From NCBI RefSeq assembly GCF_011065935.2, contig NZ_JAAMNH020000001.1, forward strand, positions 1,695,001 to 1,759,000: a DNA stretch of 64,000 bases, read 5' to 3'. The DNA is from Clostridium estertheticum (GTDB taxonomy: Bacteria > Bacillota > Clostridia > Clostridiales > Clostridiaceae). The position numbers and the translations under genes are program-made. The notes beneath the pieces are model-generated. The model made no database searches and was not told the DNA's origin. It saw only the letters and a list, made by a program, of their open reading frames with translations. How positions within the stretch are numbered: position 1 is the stretch's first letter; every line of letters begins with the position of its first letter. Positions 52,473-62,444 of this stretch are shown piece after piece.

Positions 52473-53831
52473 ATGGTGAATAGAAATACAACAAATGAAG
52501 TTCTCAATACTTCGTTACCTGTAGTTGCGGAGATAACAATATATACTTTAATGTCTATTTTCGATTTAATGATGATAGGAAAATATGGTGGGAATATAGC
52601 AGTAAGCGCTGTTGGTATAAGTAATAGTTTAACAAATGCATTTATAGGGATATTTATTTCAGGGGGAGTTTGTATAAGTATTGTTTCACTAGTTTCAAGA
52701 CTCGTGGGCGCAAGACAGTATAAATTTGCGGAGAAATTCGCTGTCATTGGATATATTTTAGGTGCTAGCATTTGTTTAATTATCACAATTTTATTTTATT
52801 ATTTTGGAAAGCAATTTCTATACATACTTGGAGCTAGGAATGAAGTTTTAAAAATAGGATATTCCTTTATAAAAATTAACTCTATAGCTTTATTCTTTTG
52901 TATGAATATGAGGCTTTTAAATTCTATTTTAATAGGATATGGAAACACTTTTATACCATTCATATGTTCTTTAATTGTATTTTCTATCAAAATAACTTTT
53001 AATTATTCATTGATTTTTGGTATTGTTTTTAAGTCTAGGGGAATAGAAGGATCTGCAATAGCCTCTACAATTGCTTATTTATGTGGTTTTATTTTTTCTT
53101 TTTACTATACTGCTTCTAAGGCGAAAATTACGCTTAAACACTTTTTTACCTTCAGCATTTCTTTTAAGGATATTAAAAAAGTAATAAAATTAGCTATTCC
53201 ATGTTCAATGGAAGAAGCCGCCTTCAACATTAGTAAATTAATATGTGTAGCTATTATAATTAAATCTGGCAGTGCCTCCTTTGCAGCTGATGAAATTGCT
53301 AATATGATAGAAGGAATTTCAGTCATGCCAGGTATCGGATTTGGCATTGCAGTTATTACATTAGTAGGGCTTAATACTGGGAAAAAAGATTATAAAAAAG
53401 CAAAAGGAGTTGCTATTAACTGTGCTTTTTATGCAGTATTTATAATGTCTATATTTGCAATAATATTCTTATTTATGCCGGACCTTCTGGTGAATTTTTT
53501 TGTGGGTGAAAATGAAAAGAAAGTTGCTTATTTAGCGGGTAGGTGCCTTGCCATCGGAGCAGTAGAGCAACCATTTATAGGTATATCGCTTGTATTTGCT
53601 GGTGCATTAAAGGGGTTAGGAGATGTTAAGACTCCCTTTTTTATTTCTTGCTTTACAAGCTGGATTATAAGATTGCCATTAACATATTATTTTATACATC
53701 TTTTAAAGTACCCAGTTACAGCGGTATGGTGGATTACAGCGCTACAATGGGCGATAGATGCGTTGCTTATGGTTATCTTTTTTTATTTCAAATATAATGA
53801 ATTTTCAAAAATTCAACAAGGTATTAGTTAA
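52473..53831 (+). CDS. MATE-family multidrug efflux transporter
   Basis: This encodes 452 residues with twelve membrane helices in two MatE repeats (about 10-165 and 230-395). It uses Na+ or H+ gradients to export cationic compounds in characterised relatives. GAGGT precedes the ATG. Its 3' end overlaps the converging deacetylase gene by four bases, so no terminator lies between. Confidence 0.92.
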   Translation: MVNRNTTNEVLNTSLPVVAEITIYTLMSIFDLMMIGKYGGNIAVSAVGISNSLTNAFIGIFISGGVCISIVSLVSRLVGARQYKFAEKFAVIGYILGASICLIITILFYYFGKQFLYILGARNEVLKIGYSFIKINSIALFFCMNMRLLNSILIGYGNTFIPFICSLIVFSIKITFNYSLIFGIVFKSRGIEGSAIASTIAYLCGFIFSFYYTASKAKITLKHFFTFSISFKDIKKVIKLAIPCSMEEAAFNISKLICVAIIIKSGSASFAADEIANMIEGISVMPGIGFGIAVITLVGLNTGKKDYKKAKGVAINCAFYAVFIMSIFAIIFLFMPDLLVNFFVGENEKKVAYLAGRCLAIGAVEQPFIGISLVFAGALKGLGDVKTPFFISCFTSWIIRLPLTYYFIHLLKYPVTAVWWITALQWAIDALLMVIFFYFKYNEFSKIQQGIS

Positions 53832-54691
53832 TGGCTGTTTAATCTTGCTTTTAAAACATCAATGCTATCACTAGGGATTACACAAATTCTGTGCAAAGTA
53901 TAAATACCATCATTTTTTCTTGCGACCCTGCCACCAAGTATAAACCCCATAACATATCCAGCATCCTTTGCCGCTTTAATTGTATTATCATTGTACTTTG
54001 CATATGGATAAGCTATATAATTTACCTTTTTATCTAAAATGTTCTCCAAAATTTTTTTTGATTCTTTTAAAGTATCTAGTTGCCTTTCATAAGAAAGAGT
54101 TGTTAATTCCTCATGATCTAATGTATGGCTTTGAATGTCTATTCCATTAGATTGAAGTTCTTTAAGCTGATTTGAAGTCATATAGCCCTTTCTTTTATCT
54201 ATGGTTTTGGGAATAACGAATACTGTAGCCTTAAGATTAAATGCTTTAAGAATAGGGTATGCATATTGATAATTGTCTACATAACCATCGTCAAAAGTAA
54301 TGACTACAGATTTTTCAGGTATGGGTTTATTTTCTATTATGAATTTAGATAGCTGCTCAAGGGTAATAGTAGTATAACCATAATCTTTTATATATTTCAT
54401 ATGTTGCTTAAACTGCTGCGCTGGGACCTTTAATCCATTGTTTTTCTCATAACCAATACAGTGATATGTAAGTATGCATATGCCTCTATCATTATATTTT
54501 AAAGGTACCCCTTTAAAGGATAATACATCATTTGTAGTTTCATAATTTTCTAATACAGATGACGGTTCTTTTAATACTAATTGCTGATTTTTGATTTCTT
54601 TTCCGAGGGCTGTTTTAGTATAAAAAATTGAATTACATGCTAATAATTCCACAATAAGTATTGAAATTAGATATTTTTTAAAATTATCCAT
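53828..54691 (-). CDS. Secreted polysaccharide deacetylase
   Basis: This encodes 287 residues with a signal peptide (about 1-30) and a NodB-like domain. Visible motifs are ICILTYHCIG, VVITFDDGYVDNY (catalytic and metal Asp pair) and IDIQSHTLDHEEL (zinc His pair). Such enzymes remove acetyl groups from peptidoglycan or poly-N-acetylglucosamine. AAAGGAG precedes the ATG. A second, different deacetylase is encoded divergently just upstream. Confidence 0.93.
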   Translation of the reverse strand: MDNFKKYLISILIVELLACNSIFYTKTALGKEIKNQQLVLKEPSSVLENYETTNDVLSFKGVPLKYNDRGICILTYHCIGYEKNNGLKVPAQQFKQHMKYIKDYGYTTITLEQLSKFIIENKPIPEKSVVITFDDGYVDNYQYAYPILKAFNLKATVFVIPKTIDKRKGYMTSNQLKELQSNGIDIQSHTLDHEELTTLSYERQLDTLKESKKILENILDKKVNYIAYPYAKYNDNTIKAAKDAGYVMGFILGGRVARKNDGIYTLHRICVIPSDSIDVLKARLNSH

Positions 54692-54954
54692 AATTTCTCC
54701 TTTACATTATTTACAAATTTAAATTTGCAAATGTGTTTTTATTATAGTTAATATAAAAAAATACTACAGATGCAATTTAGAACATAATAAATAGTATTCC
54801 AAATCTATGACTTATTATTTATTGAATAAGGCATATAATTTTTTCAAGCAAATTGCAATTAATTTCCACTTATTATATAGGTTATTTTAGATAATAATAA
54901 ATAATAAATTTGACTTAAAAATATATGTTCAATTGAACTTAAAAAGGAGAAAAT
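54692..54954. other. Divergent deacetylase promoter region
   Basis: This divergent spacer is between two deacetylase genes. TTGACT with TATATG downstream and a GTTCAATTGAAC palindrome near 54926-54937 precede the plus-strand gene. Possible promoter and operator; no coding feature. Confidence 0.4.
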
Positions 54955-55689
54955 ATGAGAAAGAAAAGTTTAACTAGGATTATTGCTTTATCACTTGTGG
55001 TATTTTCTATATTCACTAATTATAGTTTTCTAGGCAGCCCAAATGCCTTAGCAGTTGACCTACCAAGTAAAGAGACGGAAAAAATAATATATTTAACCTT
55101 TGATGATGGACCTAGTGTACTGACCAATAAAGTTTTAGATATACTTAAAGAAAATAATGTAAAGGCTACTTTTTTCATTATAGGAAACCAAATTAAAGGT
55201 CAAGAAGCTGTGGTAAAAAGAATGTATAATGAAGGACATAGTATAGGATTACATACTTATACCCATAAATATAAGAACATATATCCTAGTAGAAGAGGAT
55301 TCATAAATGAAATGTTAAAAACTCAAAATGAAATTAATACTCTCATAGGAATTAAACCAACAATAATAAGATTTCCTTTTGGTAGTAGAAAACATTTAAC
55401 TGTGGATTTTTTAGAACAACTTCATAGTTATAATTTTAAAGTATACGATTGGAACGCTAATATGTCTGATGGAATTAAAGCAAGAACTCCTATAGATCAG
55501 TTGTATAGAGAAGCTACAAAAACTACCATTACAGAGCACCCAATAATACTTCTTATGCATTGTGACTATATGCATAAAAATACCTGTGTGGCTCTTCCTA
55601 GAGTAATAAAATTCTATAAGGATAATGGATATGAATTTAAGATTATTAATGATGGAACGCCTGAGAATTACTATCCTATTAAAAAATAA
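54955..55689 (+). CDS. Polysaccharide deacetylase, NodB type
   Basis: This encodes 244 residues with a signal peptide ending near ALAVDL and a single NodB domain (about 42-235): YLTFDDGPS, HSIGLHTYTHKY (zinc ligands) and RFPFGSR. It is shorter than PgdA-type anchored enzymes and resembles Pda-type enzymes. It would modify peptidoglycan or exopolysaccharide outside the cell. AAGGAG precedes the ATG. Confidence 0.93.
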   Translation: MRKKSLTRIIALSLVVFSIFTNYSFLGSPNALAVDLPSKETEKIIYLTFDDGPSVLTNKVLDILKENNVKATFFIIGNQIKGQEAVVKRMYNEGHSIGLHTYTHKYKNIYPSRRGFINEMLKTQNEINTLIGIKPTIIRFPFGSRKHLTVDFLEQLHSYNFKVYDWNANMSDGIKARTPIDQLYREATKTTITEHPIILLMHCDYMHKNTCVALPRVIKFYKDNGYEFKIINDGTPENYYPIKK

Positions 55690-55711
55690 TAAATGAAATT
55701 ATAGTATCAAA

Positions 55712-55752
55712 CAAAAAAGACTAATTGCAGAATCTACAATTAGCCTTATTTA
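55712..55752. terminator. Bidirectional terminator
   Basis: AGACTAATTG and CAATTAGCC arms lie between the deacetylase and the converging hypothetical gene, with A- and T-rich flanks. Confidence 0.75.
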
Positions 55753-55761
55753 TTTTAGTTG

Positions 55762-56226
55762 TTATTTATATCGCTCCAAATCATCAACTAGCTTAGTTTT
55801 AGTTTTAATCATACTAGATAATATTATATATGTTTTTGAACTTGTATCATTGGAGTTTTTAACCAATCTTCCTTGTATGTCAAGAAACAGAGCTAGTATT
55901 TCCTTTTCAAAATAGAGGGAAAAACTTAGAAATTCTTTAGGGGTTGTAGCGTCTGTAGTATATACTCTTGAATTAAATTGGCTTATTAAAAAAGAAATCT
56001 TATCATATATTGAAAAATCAATTTTTTTAACTTCATCATCATTTACTTCTTGTTTTAGTTTTTCATAATAAACAAATGTTTTGTCTACATTGTCAGAAAA
56101 AACCTTAGATATTATCCTTACAGAAGGCGGAATATTGTTCTGCTTACTAATTTCTGCGTAAAGGTCCTTTCGCTTATTTGCAATAGCTGTAGCCTTATCT
56201 ATAATGTCTATGATACTGTATCCCAA
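55762..56226 (-). CDS. Hypothetical alpha-helical protein
   Basis: This encodes about 154 residues, mostly helical, charged and soluble, starting MGYSIIDIIDKATAIANKRK when begun at the TTG at 56226, which lies after AAAGGAG. The frame extends upstream 26 codons, but that part lacks an evident ribosome binding site. The overall pattern suggests a four-helix bundle, perhaps ferritin-like, but no metal ligands stand out. It lies 98 bp downstream of hom on the same strand. Confidence 0.6.
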   Translation of the reverse strand: MGYSIIDIIDKATAIANKRKDLYAEISKQNNIPPSVRIISKVFSDNVDKTFVYYEKLKQEVNDDEVKKIDFSIYDKISFLISQFNSRVYTTDATTPKEFLSFSLYFEKEILALFLDIQGRLVKNSNDTSSKTYIILSSMIKTKTKLVDDLERYK

Positions 56227-56324
56227 AACAAATTCATCTCCTTTTGTGACTCTGTGGTAGATAACAATTATATTCCTAAAAGTTATAAAACTCAAACAAT
56301 ACATAATAGAGTATTAATGAATAT

Positions 56325-57359
56325 TTATCTACAAAATTTATAACCGTTGATAATATTGATTAAATCTCTAAGAATAGATGCAGCGGCAGGGGTTACGCCC
56401 GAAGCGCCTCCTAGAACTGTTAAATCACCAAGGGTATCAGAAGTAAATCTCACTGCTTTATTCTTTCCCTCTACCTTATATAAAGCATGACTAGGTTCAA
56501 GTTTTTCAAGATTAACTGTCATAATTAGTCCGTTATTGATTTTGCACGTTCGCCCCATAAGTTTATATTTTTTATTTTCGATTTTAGCATTGTTTATGTC
56601 TTGAGGTGTAATATTAGTAATTCCATCTACTGTAATATCATTTAATGTCTTACTTTCATGCATTAGCACATTAGTAAGGATAAGTAGTTTAGAAGCTGTA
56701 TCAAAGCCTTCCACATCTAATGTAGGGTCAGTTTCTGCAATACCTAATTCCTGTGCTTTTTTAAGAGCTTCAATGTAGGTTAGAGCATTATCTTCCATTT
56801 CTTTTAGGATGAAATTTGTTGTGCCATTTAAAATACCTTCAATAGATAGAATTTCTGAACCAGCCAAATCAAACATACCAGCGTTTATAGCGGGAAGTGC
56901 ACCACCTGTAGTGCAGCCTATGGCTAATTGCACATTATTCTTCACAGCTATTCCACGTAATTCATTATAGGCCAATAGAATGGGGCCCTTATTTGCCGTT
57001 ATTACATGAATACCCGTTTCCAAAGCTTTTCTAATATGAAGCATTCCAGCTCCACCAGTTTCCTTATTAGTTGGAGTAAGCTCTATTAGAACATCGACGT
57101 CATTATTCTCAAGTAATTTATTGAAGTTAAGTTCACAACTGCCTCCTTTAGGGTAATTGATTATATTTTTTCCCATCTTAGAAAAGCCTAAGAGGTCTTC
57201 ATAATTTATTCCTTCTGGATCATAAATTCCACCACTAGAATTTAAAATATAATTTACTTGAAAATTATAGCCATCCCTATGTAATTCATCTTTTTTATTT
57301 TCTATTAAAGATATAAAGGCTTTTCCAAGTCCCCCATATCCTATTACTGCAATTCTCAT
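56325..57359 (-). CDS. hom: Homoserine dehydrogenase (short form without ACT domain)
   Basis: This encodes 344 residues with an N-terminal NAD(P) fold (VIGYGGLGKAF), the ITANKGP loop, GILNGTTNFIL and the substrate helix AQELGIAETDPTLDVEGFD. It reduces aspartate semialdehyde to homoserine for threonine and methionine. It lacks the C-terminal ACT regulatory domain of long bacterial forms. Aspartokinase and threonine genes are not adjacent. AGGGAG precedes the ATG. Confidence 0.92.
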   Translation of the reverse strand: MRIAVIGYGGLGKAFISLIENKKDELHRDGYNFQVNYILNSSGGIYDPEGINYEDLLGFSKMGKNIINYPKGGSCELNFNKLLENNDVDVLIELTPTNKETGGAGMLHIRKALETGIHVITANKGPILLAYNELRGIAVKNNVQLAIGCTTGGALPAINAGMFDLAGSEILSIEGILNGTTNFILKEMEDNALTYIEALKKAQELGIAETDPTLDVEGFDTASKLLILTNVLMHESKTLNDITVDGITNITPQDINNAKIENKKYKLMGRTCKINNGLIMTVNLEKLEPSHALYKVEGKNKAVRFTSDTLGDLTVLGGASGVTPAAASILRDLINIINGYKFCR

Positions 57360-57500
57360 AAAATTTACTCTCCCTATAATTTTTTAGACAATCAAAGTTT
57401 GATAGTTATATTAAACCATAGCAGTAATGAATCATCAAGAAAGTTCTAATAAAGAATTGTAGATAATATTTTTGGTAAAATGGAGTTTCAGACAAGGAAT

Positions 57501-57617
57501 TTAAAGGGCGTCTTCCTTATTTTCAGTATAAACGTTAGCAAGTTTATAGAACTCATTTTTTCTTTCCATAATTAAGTTTAGAAATGCTTCTTTGTCTCCA
57601 TTTAAATGAATTATGTT
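57501..57617 (-). pseudogene. Fragment of a sigma-70-family (ECF-like) factor gene
   Basis: The frame reads NGDKEAFLNLIMERKNEFYK then LANVYTENKEDAL and stops. This is the characteristic start of region 2 in small sigma factors. No start codon in frame and no further regions follow, so it is a gene remnant. It lies in the gap upstream of the BceAB-type genes. Confidence 0.6.
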
Positions 57618-57757
57618 ATAATTCCTAATATTTAATATTTATGTTATAATTAGTATGAAAATTTGCTATAATTACTACATAATTGTAGATTATTGTGCTT
57701 CAATATACATTTTCATATTATAAGGACGTAAAATAATGGATTTAGGGAGGCATAGAG

Positions 57758-58522
57758 ATGCCAGTTTTAAATGCAAGTCATGTGGTTAAAATTTACAAAG
57801 GAATGGGTAAGTCAAATTCTACAACGGCTCTTAATGGTATTAGTCTTACTATTGACAACGGTGAATTTGTTGCCATAATGGGACCTTCAGGGAGTGGAAA
57901 AACTACACTTTTAAATATCCTAAGTGGGATAGATAAACTTACCTCTGGTGATATTGAAATCTCGGGGCAAGGCATAAACGTAATGACAAAAAATGAATTA
58001 GCACTTTTCAGACGTCAGCATTTAGGTTTTGTTTTCCAAGAATTTAATCTATTAGATAGTCTTACACTAAAGGAGAATGTCATGCTCCCAATGATACTTG
58101 ACAACAAAAATCCTGAAGATATTCAAAGTAAGACAAATGAAGTTATGACGATGTTTAATATAGCAGACATTATGGACAAGTATCCCTACACCGTTTCTGG
58201 AGGTCAACAACAGAGAGCAGCTATAAGCAGAGCTATAATAAATAATCCAGATATGATATTTGCTGATGAGCCCACAGGAAATCTAGATTCTAAGTCTTCA
58301 AAGAATGTAATGAGCTGCTTTGAGAAACTAAATACCATAAATAAAAATACAATATTAATCGTAACACACGATTCTTTTGCTGCAAGCTATTGTAACCGTG
58401 TAATTTTCATAAAAGATGGTCTTGTTAATATGGAGATTAGGAAAGAAGGCACCAGAAAGGATTTCTTTGATAGTATTTTAGGTTGCCTTGCAGTAATGGG
58501 AGGTGACAAAGATGACCTTTAA
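57758..58522 (+). CDS. BceA-like ABC transporter ATP-binding protein
   Basis: This encodes 254 residues with Walker A GPSGSGKTT (42-50), signature VSGGQQQR, Walker B MIFADEPTGN and the switch His in VTHDSF. It pairs with the large FtsX-like permease encoded directly downstream, overlapping by 11 bases. The pair resembles BceAB systems that protect against peptide antibiotics such as bacitracin. The usual BceRS two-component genes are absent here. GGGAGG precedes the ATG. Confidence 0.92.
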   Translation: MPVLNASHVVKIYKGMGKSNSTTALNGISLTIDNGEFVAIMGPSGSGKTTLLNILSGIDKLTSGDIEISGQGINVMTKNELALFRRQHLGFVFQEFNLLDSLTLKENVMLPMILDNKNPEDIQSKTNEVMTMFNIADIMDKYPYTVSGGQQQRAAISRAIINNPDMIFADEPTGNLDSKSSKNVMSCFEKLNTINKNTILIVTHDSFAASYCNRVIFIKDGLVNMEIRKEGTRKDFFDSILGCLAVMGGDKDDL

Positions 58523-60449
58523 CCAGATAGCTTTGAAGATTTTCAAAGCTAATTTGCGAAGGTATTTGCTGTTTTTTTTATGCAACAGCTTTTCCATAAT
58601 GGTTTTCTTTACTTACTCCACAATCTATACAAACAAAGAGTTTATGAATCCTTCTAATATAAATTATGCTATTACAGGTAATATGGTTGCTCCTGGAGTA
58701 ATGGTTATTCTTTTTTCAATCTTCTTTATATTTTATGCCCAGGGTTCTTTTATTAAATTTAGGAAAAGGGAATTCGGACTTTTTATGGTCTTGGGCATGA
58801 CAAATCAGAACATACAGAGAATAATGCTTCTTGAGAATGGCCTAATAGCAATTTTTTCTTTACTTACAGGATTAGTGTCAGGAACAATATTTTCAAAGTT
58901 ATTTTATCAACTGATTATTAAAATAATTGATGTGAATGGAATACCTTTTTCTATCTCAATTGAAAGTTATCTATACACTACGATCTTCTTCACAGTACTT
59001 TATTGTCTTGTAATAATGAAAGGATTTATAGATTCATTTAGGTATGAAATAATAAATCTTTTAAAAGCTACTCGAAAAAAAGACAATAACTTTCTAAATA
59101 GTCCAATCTGGAGTGTAATTGGAATTATACTAATAGTAATAGCTTGTTTTGATATGATAATTAATAACAGTGTGGAAAATTCATCAGTAGCATTACGAAG
59201 TTTGTTAGAATGCTTTTTAGGGATTTACCTTTTTATTTCTAACATGTTTTTGCTTTTTCCAATGATAACTAATTATTTTCACTATAAGAGTTATAAAAAC
59301 CTTCTATTCATAGCTAATATGAAACATACTTTGGGTCAATCAAAGAAGATCCTTTTTATAATAACTTTATTTGTTAGCATGACAATATTTATGAGTACCA
59401 TATCAGTAGTATTAATATCAGATTCTAAGAGAGTAGCTACTGCGTACAATCCTTATGACATAGCATATGCAGAAATATTTGGCAAAAACCAAATTACAGT
59501 TCCTGAACTTTATGATATTTTGAATAAGTCTAAGACTGCCCTAACTTCTTTAAAAAAAATAGATTTTATATCAAAACCATACATAACAATTTTATCTGAT
59601 AAAAATCTGAATGCGAATTTGGGAACACAGTTAAAAGTTGAAAAAGGATGCTTTATATCACTATTTCAAATAGTAAAAGATGATGGCTATGAGCATGACA
59701 CTACTACAATTAGTAGTCTAGTCATACCAATAAATGGTATTGATAATACATATAAACCTAAAGGGAAAATTACGAAAGTACTATTTAACAACATTCCAAT
59801 ACTGAGTAATGGACATTATGTTATTCTTAACAATAATGACTACCAAAATATAAGAACTACTTCTAATCAAGGTGAAATTGGAAGTATTAAGCTTTTGAAA
59901 TTTAGGGATTGGTATAAAACTGAAGATGTTTTAAATGAGCTACAAAGCAAACTTGCCACTTATAACAGAGAAAATACAAGAAAATTTTTCGATAATATAA
60001 ATGACGATATTAAATGGTTTAAACCAGCATCAAGAATAAGAGATTATTTGGATAATAAGCAATCAGGGTCATATTCGTTATTTTTGTGTAGCTTTGTAGG
60101 AATACTTTTTTTCCTATCTTCTGCGGTAATATTGCATTTCAAACTTTTAACAGAGTATGATAATGAAAAAATAAAATATAAAAAACTATATAAAATAGGA
60201 ATTACTGATAATGAAGTAGCTACACTCATTTCAAAAGAGTTAAAAGTATTATTTTTTGTGCCCTACATATTATCAACTTTTGTATCAGCTTTTTATAGCT
60301 ATAACTTGCCTGTTAAACAAGGAGGAGAGATGGTTACTGTAACGTATTCACTTATAATTAGTCTCATATATTTCTGCTTCCAGATAGTATTTTACTTGGT
60401 TTATAAAAAGATATATATAAGAAAATTAATTCAAGATTTAGAAGAATAA
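58512..60449 (+). CDS. BceB-like ABC permease with large extracellular domain
   Basis: This encodes 645 residues with ten predicted helices in the MacB/FtsX-type arrangement: four helices (to about 240), two more near 280-310, an extracellular domain of about 200 residues between helices 7 and 8, and three final helices. The domain is the peptide-sensing part in Bce systems. The ATG at 58512 follows GGAGGTG inside the ATPase gene's end. A divergent antibiotic specificity is expected but cannot be named. Confidence 0.9.
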   Translation: MTFNQIALKIFKANLRRYLLFFLCNSFSIMVFFTYSTIYTNKEFMNPSNINYAITGNMVAPGVMVILFSIFFIFYAQGSFIKFRKREFGLFMVLGMTNQNIQRIMLLENGLIAIFSLLTGLVSGTIFSKLFYQLIIKIIDVNGIPFSISIESYLYTTIFFTVLYCLVIMKGFIDSFRYEIINLLKATRKKDNNFLNSPIWSVIGIILIVIACFDMIINNSVENSSVALRSLLECFLGIYLFISNMFLLFPMITNYFHYKSYKNLLFIANMKHTLGQSKKILFIITLFVSMTIFMSTISVVLISDSKRVATAYNPYDIAYAEIFGKNQITVPELYDILNKSKTALTSLKKIDFISKPYITILSDKNLNANLGTQLKVEKGCFISLFQIVKDDGYEHDTTTISSLVIPINGIDNTYKPKGKITKVLFNNIPILSNGHYVILNNNDYQNIRTTSNQGEIGSIKLLKFRDWYKTEDVLNELQSKLATYNRENTRKFFDNINDDIKWFKPASRIRDYLDNKQSGSYSLFLCSFVGILFFLSSAVILHFKLLTEYDNEKIKYKKLYKIGITDNEVATLISKELKVLFFVPYILSTFVSAFYSYNLPVKQGGEMVTVTYSLIISLIYFCFQIVFYLVYKKIYIRKLIQDLEE

Positions 60450-60466
60450 AAGATTGAAGAAAATAC

Positions 60467-60494
60467 TTGAAAAATATAGAAATTATGCTATAAT
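60467..60494 (+). promoter_or_regulatory. Promoter of the riboswitch-controlled ABC operon
   Basis: -35 TTGAAA (60467-60472) and -10 TATAAT (60489-60494) are spaced by 16 bp, with an extended -10 TGC directly before the -10 box. Confidence 0.78.
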
Positions 60495-60507
60495 TTATTT
60501 TAACGTG

Positions 60508-60600
60508 AGAGTGTATCTAGGGTTCCGGTTTTAAAAATGTCTGGTCCGAGCGATACAGGATGAAATCTACACTTTTAGGAGAAAAGCCTGAAGGACGAGT
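60508..60600 (+). promoter_or_regulatory. ykkC-family riboswitch (ligand subtype unassigned)
   Basis: The leader contains the hallmark CTAGGGTTCCG (60517-60527) and CTGGTCCGAG (60541-60550). An AGTGTA/TACACT stem (60510-60515 with 60568-60573) and GTATC/GATAC stem frame the core, and AGG-AGAAAAG-CCT matches the ykkC third helix. The segment around ACACTTTT, where I recall ACACGGA in guanidine-I types, differs, so guanidine is uncertain. ppGpp, PRPP or another ligand remain possible. Confidence 0.8.
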
Positions 60601-60638
60601 CTCAATCTAGAGATTTGTTTTGGGGCTTTATTTTTTTT
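60583..60638 (+). terminator. Riboswitch-coupled terminator
   Basis: AAAGCC within the switch pairs with GGCTTT at 60624-60629, followed by a long T-run. Ligand binding that holds AAAGCC in the aptamer would prevent this hairpin and switch the operon on. Confidence 0.78.
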
Positions 60639-60658
60639 GAAAAAGGGGGATGTTTATA

Positions 60659-61663
60659 ATGAGCATAATAAAAGTTGATAATCTTTGCAAAACTTTTAAT
60701 GTTAAAACAAAGGAAGAAGGACTACGGGGGAGTGTTAAGTCGATTTTTTCACCGAGCTATCGGGAGATTAAGGCTGTGAATAATATTTCTTTTGAAGTAG
60801 AAAAAGGGGAGATACTAGCATTCATAGGTCCAAATGGAGCAGGAAAATCAACTACTATAAAAATGATGACAGGTATATTATATCCATCCTCAGGAAATAT
60901 TGAAGTCTTAGGTATGGATCCATCCACTGAAAGAAAAGAATTGTCTTATAAAATAGGTACAGTTTTCGGACAGAAATCACAGCTTTGGTTTCACTTACCA
61001 CCACTCGATAGTTTTCATTTACTGGGAAATATTTATGAAATGGATAAAGTAAAGCTCCAAAAGAGAATAGAGCTATTAAAGGAGATTTTTGAAATAGGTG
61101 ACTTAATGGATATTCCTGTTAGAAAGCTTTCTTTAGGTCAAAGAATACGCTGCGAGATTGCAGCATCTATTTTACATGAGCCTGAGATTATATTTTTGGA
61201 TGAGCCTACCATAGGACTCGACGTAGTTGTAAAACAGAAGATTCGAGAACTTATATTGCAGCTTAACAAGGAAGAAAAAACTACTATATTCTTAACCTCC
61301 CATGATTCCGGTGATATAGAACAATTATGCAAAAGGGCAATCATAATAAATCATGGCGAGGTAGTATTAAACGAAACAATTAAGAGTCTTAAGCATGATT
61401 ATTTAAACAAGAAGATAATACAAATTAAGTATAATGAAATAGTGAATCTAGACAATTGCGATCTAAATATTATTAAAAATAAAGGGAATGCCATAAAGGT
61501 TCAGGTTGACACATCAAAACAAGATATAGAAAAGGTACTAACTGACCTAATAAAATGCGGAAAGGTGAATGACATAACTATATCAGAGCCACCACTCGAG
61601 GAAATAATATCACATATTTATAAGCTGAATAAGGAAGGTGATAAGTATGAAGGTGCTTCGTAA
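60659..61663 (+). CDS. ABC exporter ATP-binding protein (viologen-exporter-like)
   Basis: This encodes 334 residues with Walker A GPNGAGKST (57-65), signature LSLGQRIRCEIAAS, Walker B IIFLDEPTIGLD and switch His in LTSHDSGDIEQL. An extra N-terminal stretch (KTKEEGLRGSVKSIF) and a long C-terminal tail are typical of the ATPases that partner DUF990 permeases. ATG 60659 follows GGGGGATG. It is the first gene after a ykkC-type riboswitch. Confidence 0.9.
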   Translation: MSIIKVDNLCKTFNVKTKEEGLRGSVKSIFSPSYREIKAVNNISFEVEKGEILAFIGPNGAGKSTTIKMMTGILYPSSGNIEVLGMDPSTERKELSYKIGTVFGQKSQLWFHLPPLDSFHLLGNIYEMDKVKLQKRIELLKEIFEIGDLMDIPVRKLSLGQRIRCEIAASILHEPEIIFLDEPTIGLDVVVKQKIRELILQLNKEEKTTIFLTSHDSGDIEQLCKRAIIINHGEVVLNETIKSLKHDYLNKKIIQIKYNEIVNLDNCDLNIIKNKGNAIKVQVDTSKQDIEKVLTDLIKCGKVNDITISEPPLEEIISHIYKLNKEGDKYEGAS

Positions 61664-62444
61664 GTATGGACAAATCTCTAAAATAACCATGTCAAATAGC
61701 TTGGTGTATTTTTGGAATTTTCTTAGTAAAAACGTATTTTTTGTATTTATAATGTTTATATATTTGATGCTTTGGAAAAATATATATGCACAAAAGGGTA
61801 GTACAATTGCTGGGCTTAGCTTAAATGCAATGATCTGGTACTTGATAGTTACAGAACTGGTTACTCTTTCAAGAACAGACATACATGTACAAGTAAATGA
61901 AGATGTGAAGAGTGGTAATATAGCCTATTTATTGAACAAGCCTTATAACTATGTTATATATTGCTTCTCCTACTTTGTAGGTGAAATTGGCATAAAACTT
62001 TTAACCAATGGTATAATTGGGCTTTCTATAGGCTTCATATATGCTGGAACGCTTAAAAATTTTAATTTGCTGCACCTTCCTTTTATATTTCTATCATTAA
62101 TTGTAGGCTGCTGTATTAACTTTTTTATCTATATAACATTAGCATTAACTTCCTTTTGGTTTGAGGACAATACTGCTTTCTTTTGGATTTATTCAAAACT
62201 GATATTTACCTTAGGGGGTATGCTTATGCCTATAGAACTTTTTCCTAACTGGCTAGCGAAGATATCAAAGTACTTACCTTTTGCTTATGTGACTTATGTG
62301 CCAGCGAGGCTTGCAGTAGATTTTTCGCTTTCGAATTTTTATAAACAGTTTTCAATTCAACTATTATATTTAGGAATATTTTTTACTTTAGCTATGACGT
62401 TATATAAGAAGGGGGCAAAGAATCTAAATGTTAATGGAGGTTAA
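61647..62444 (+). CDS. ABC-2 (DUF990-type) permease, first subunit
   Basis: This encodes 265 residues with six membrane helices (MKVLRKYGQISKITMSNSL start; LPIELFPNWL-type loop reads MPIELFPNWLAKISKYLPF). It overlaps the ATPase gene by 17 bases and the next permease by a further 17, so the three are translated as a unit. ABC members of this group export cationic drugs such as viologens in characterised cases. The ligand here is unknown. Confidence 0.88.
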   Translation: MKVLRKYGQISKITMSNSLVYFWNFLSKNVFFVFIMFIYLMLWKNIYAQKGSTIAGLSLNAMIWYLIVTELVTLSRTDIHVQVNEDVKSGNIAYLLNKPYNYVIYCFSYFVGEIGIKLLTNGIIGLSIGFIYAGTLKNFNLLHLPFIFLSLIVGCCINFFIYITLALTSFWFEDNTAFFWIYSKLIFTLGGMLMPIELFPNWLAKISKYLPFAYVTYVPARLAVDFSLSNFYKQFSIQLLYLGIFFTLAMTLYKKGAKNLNVNGG

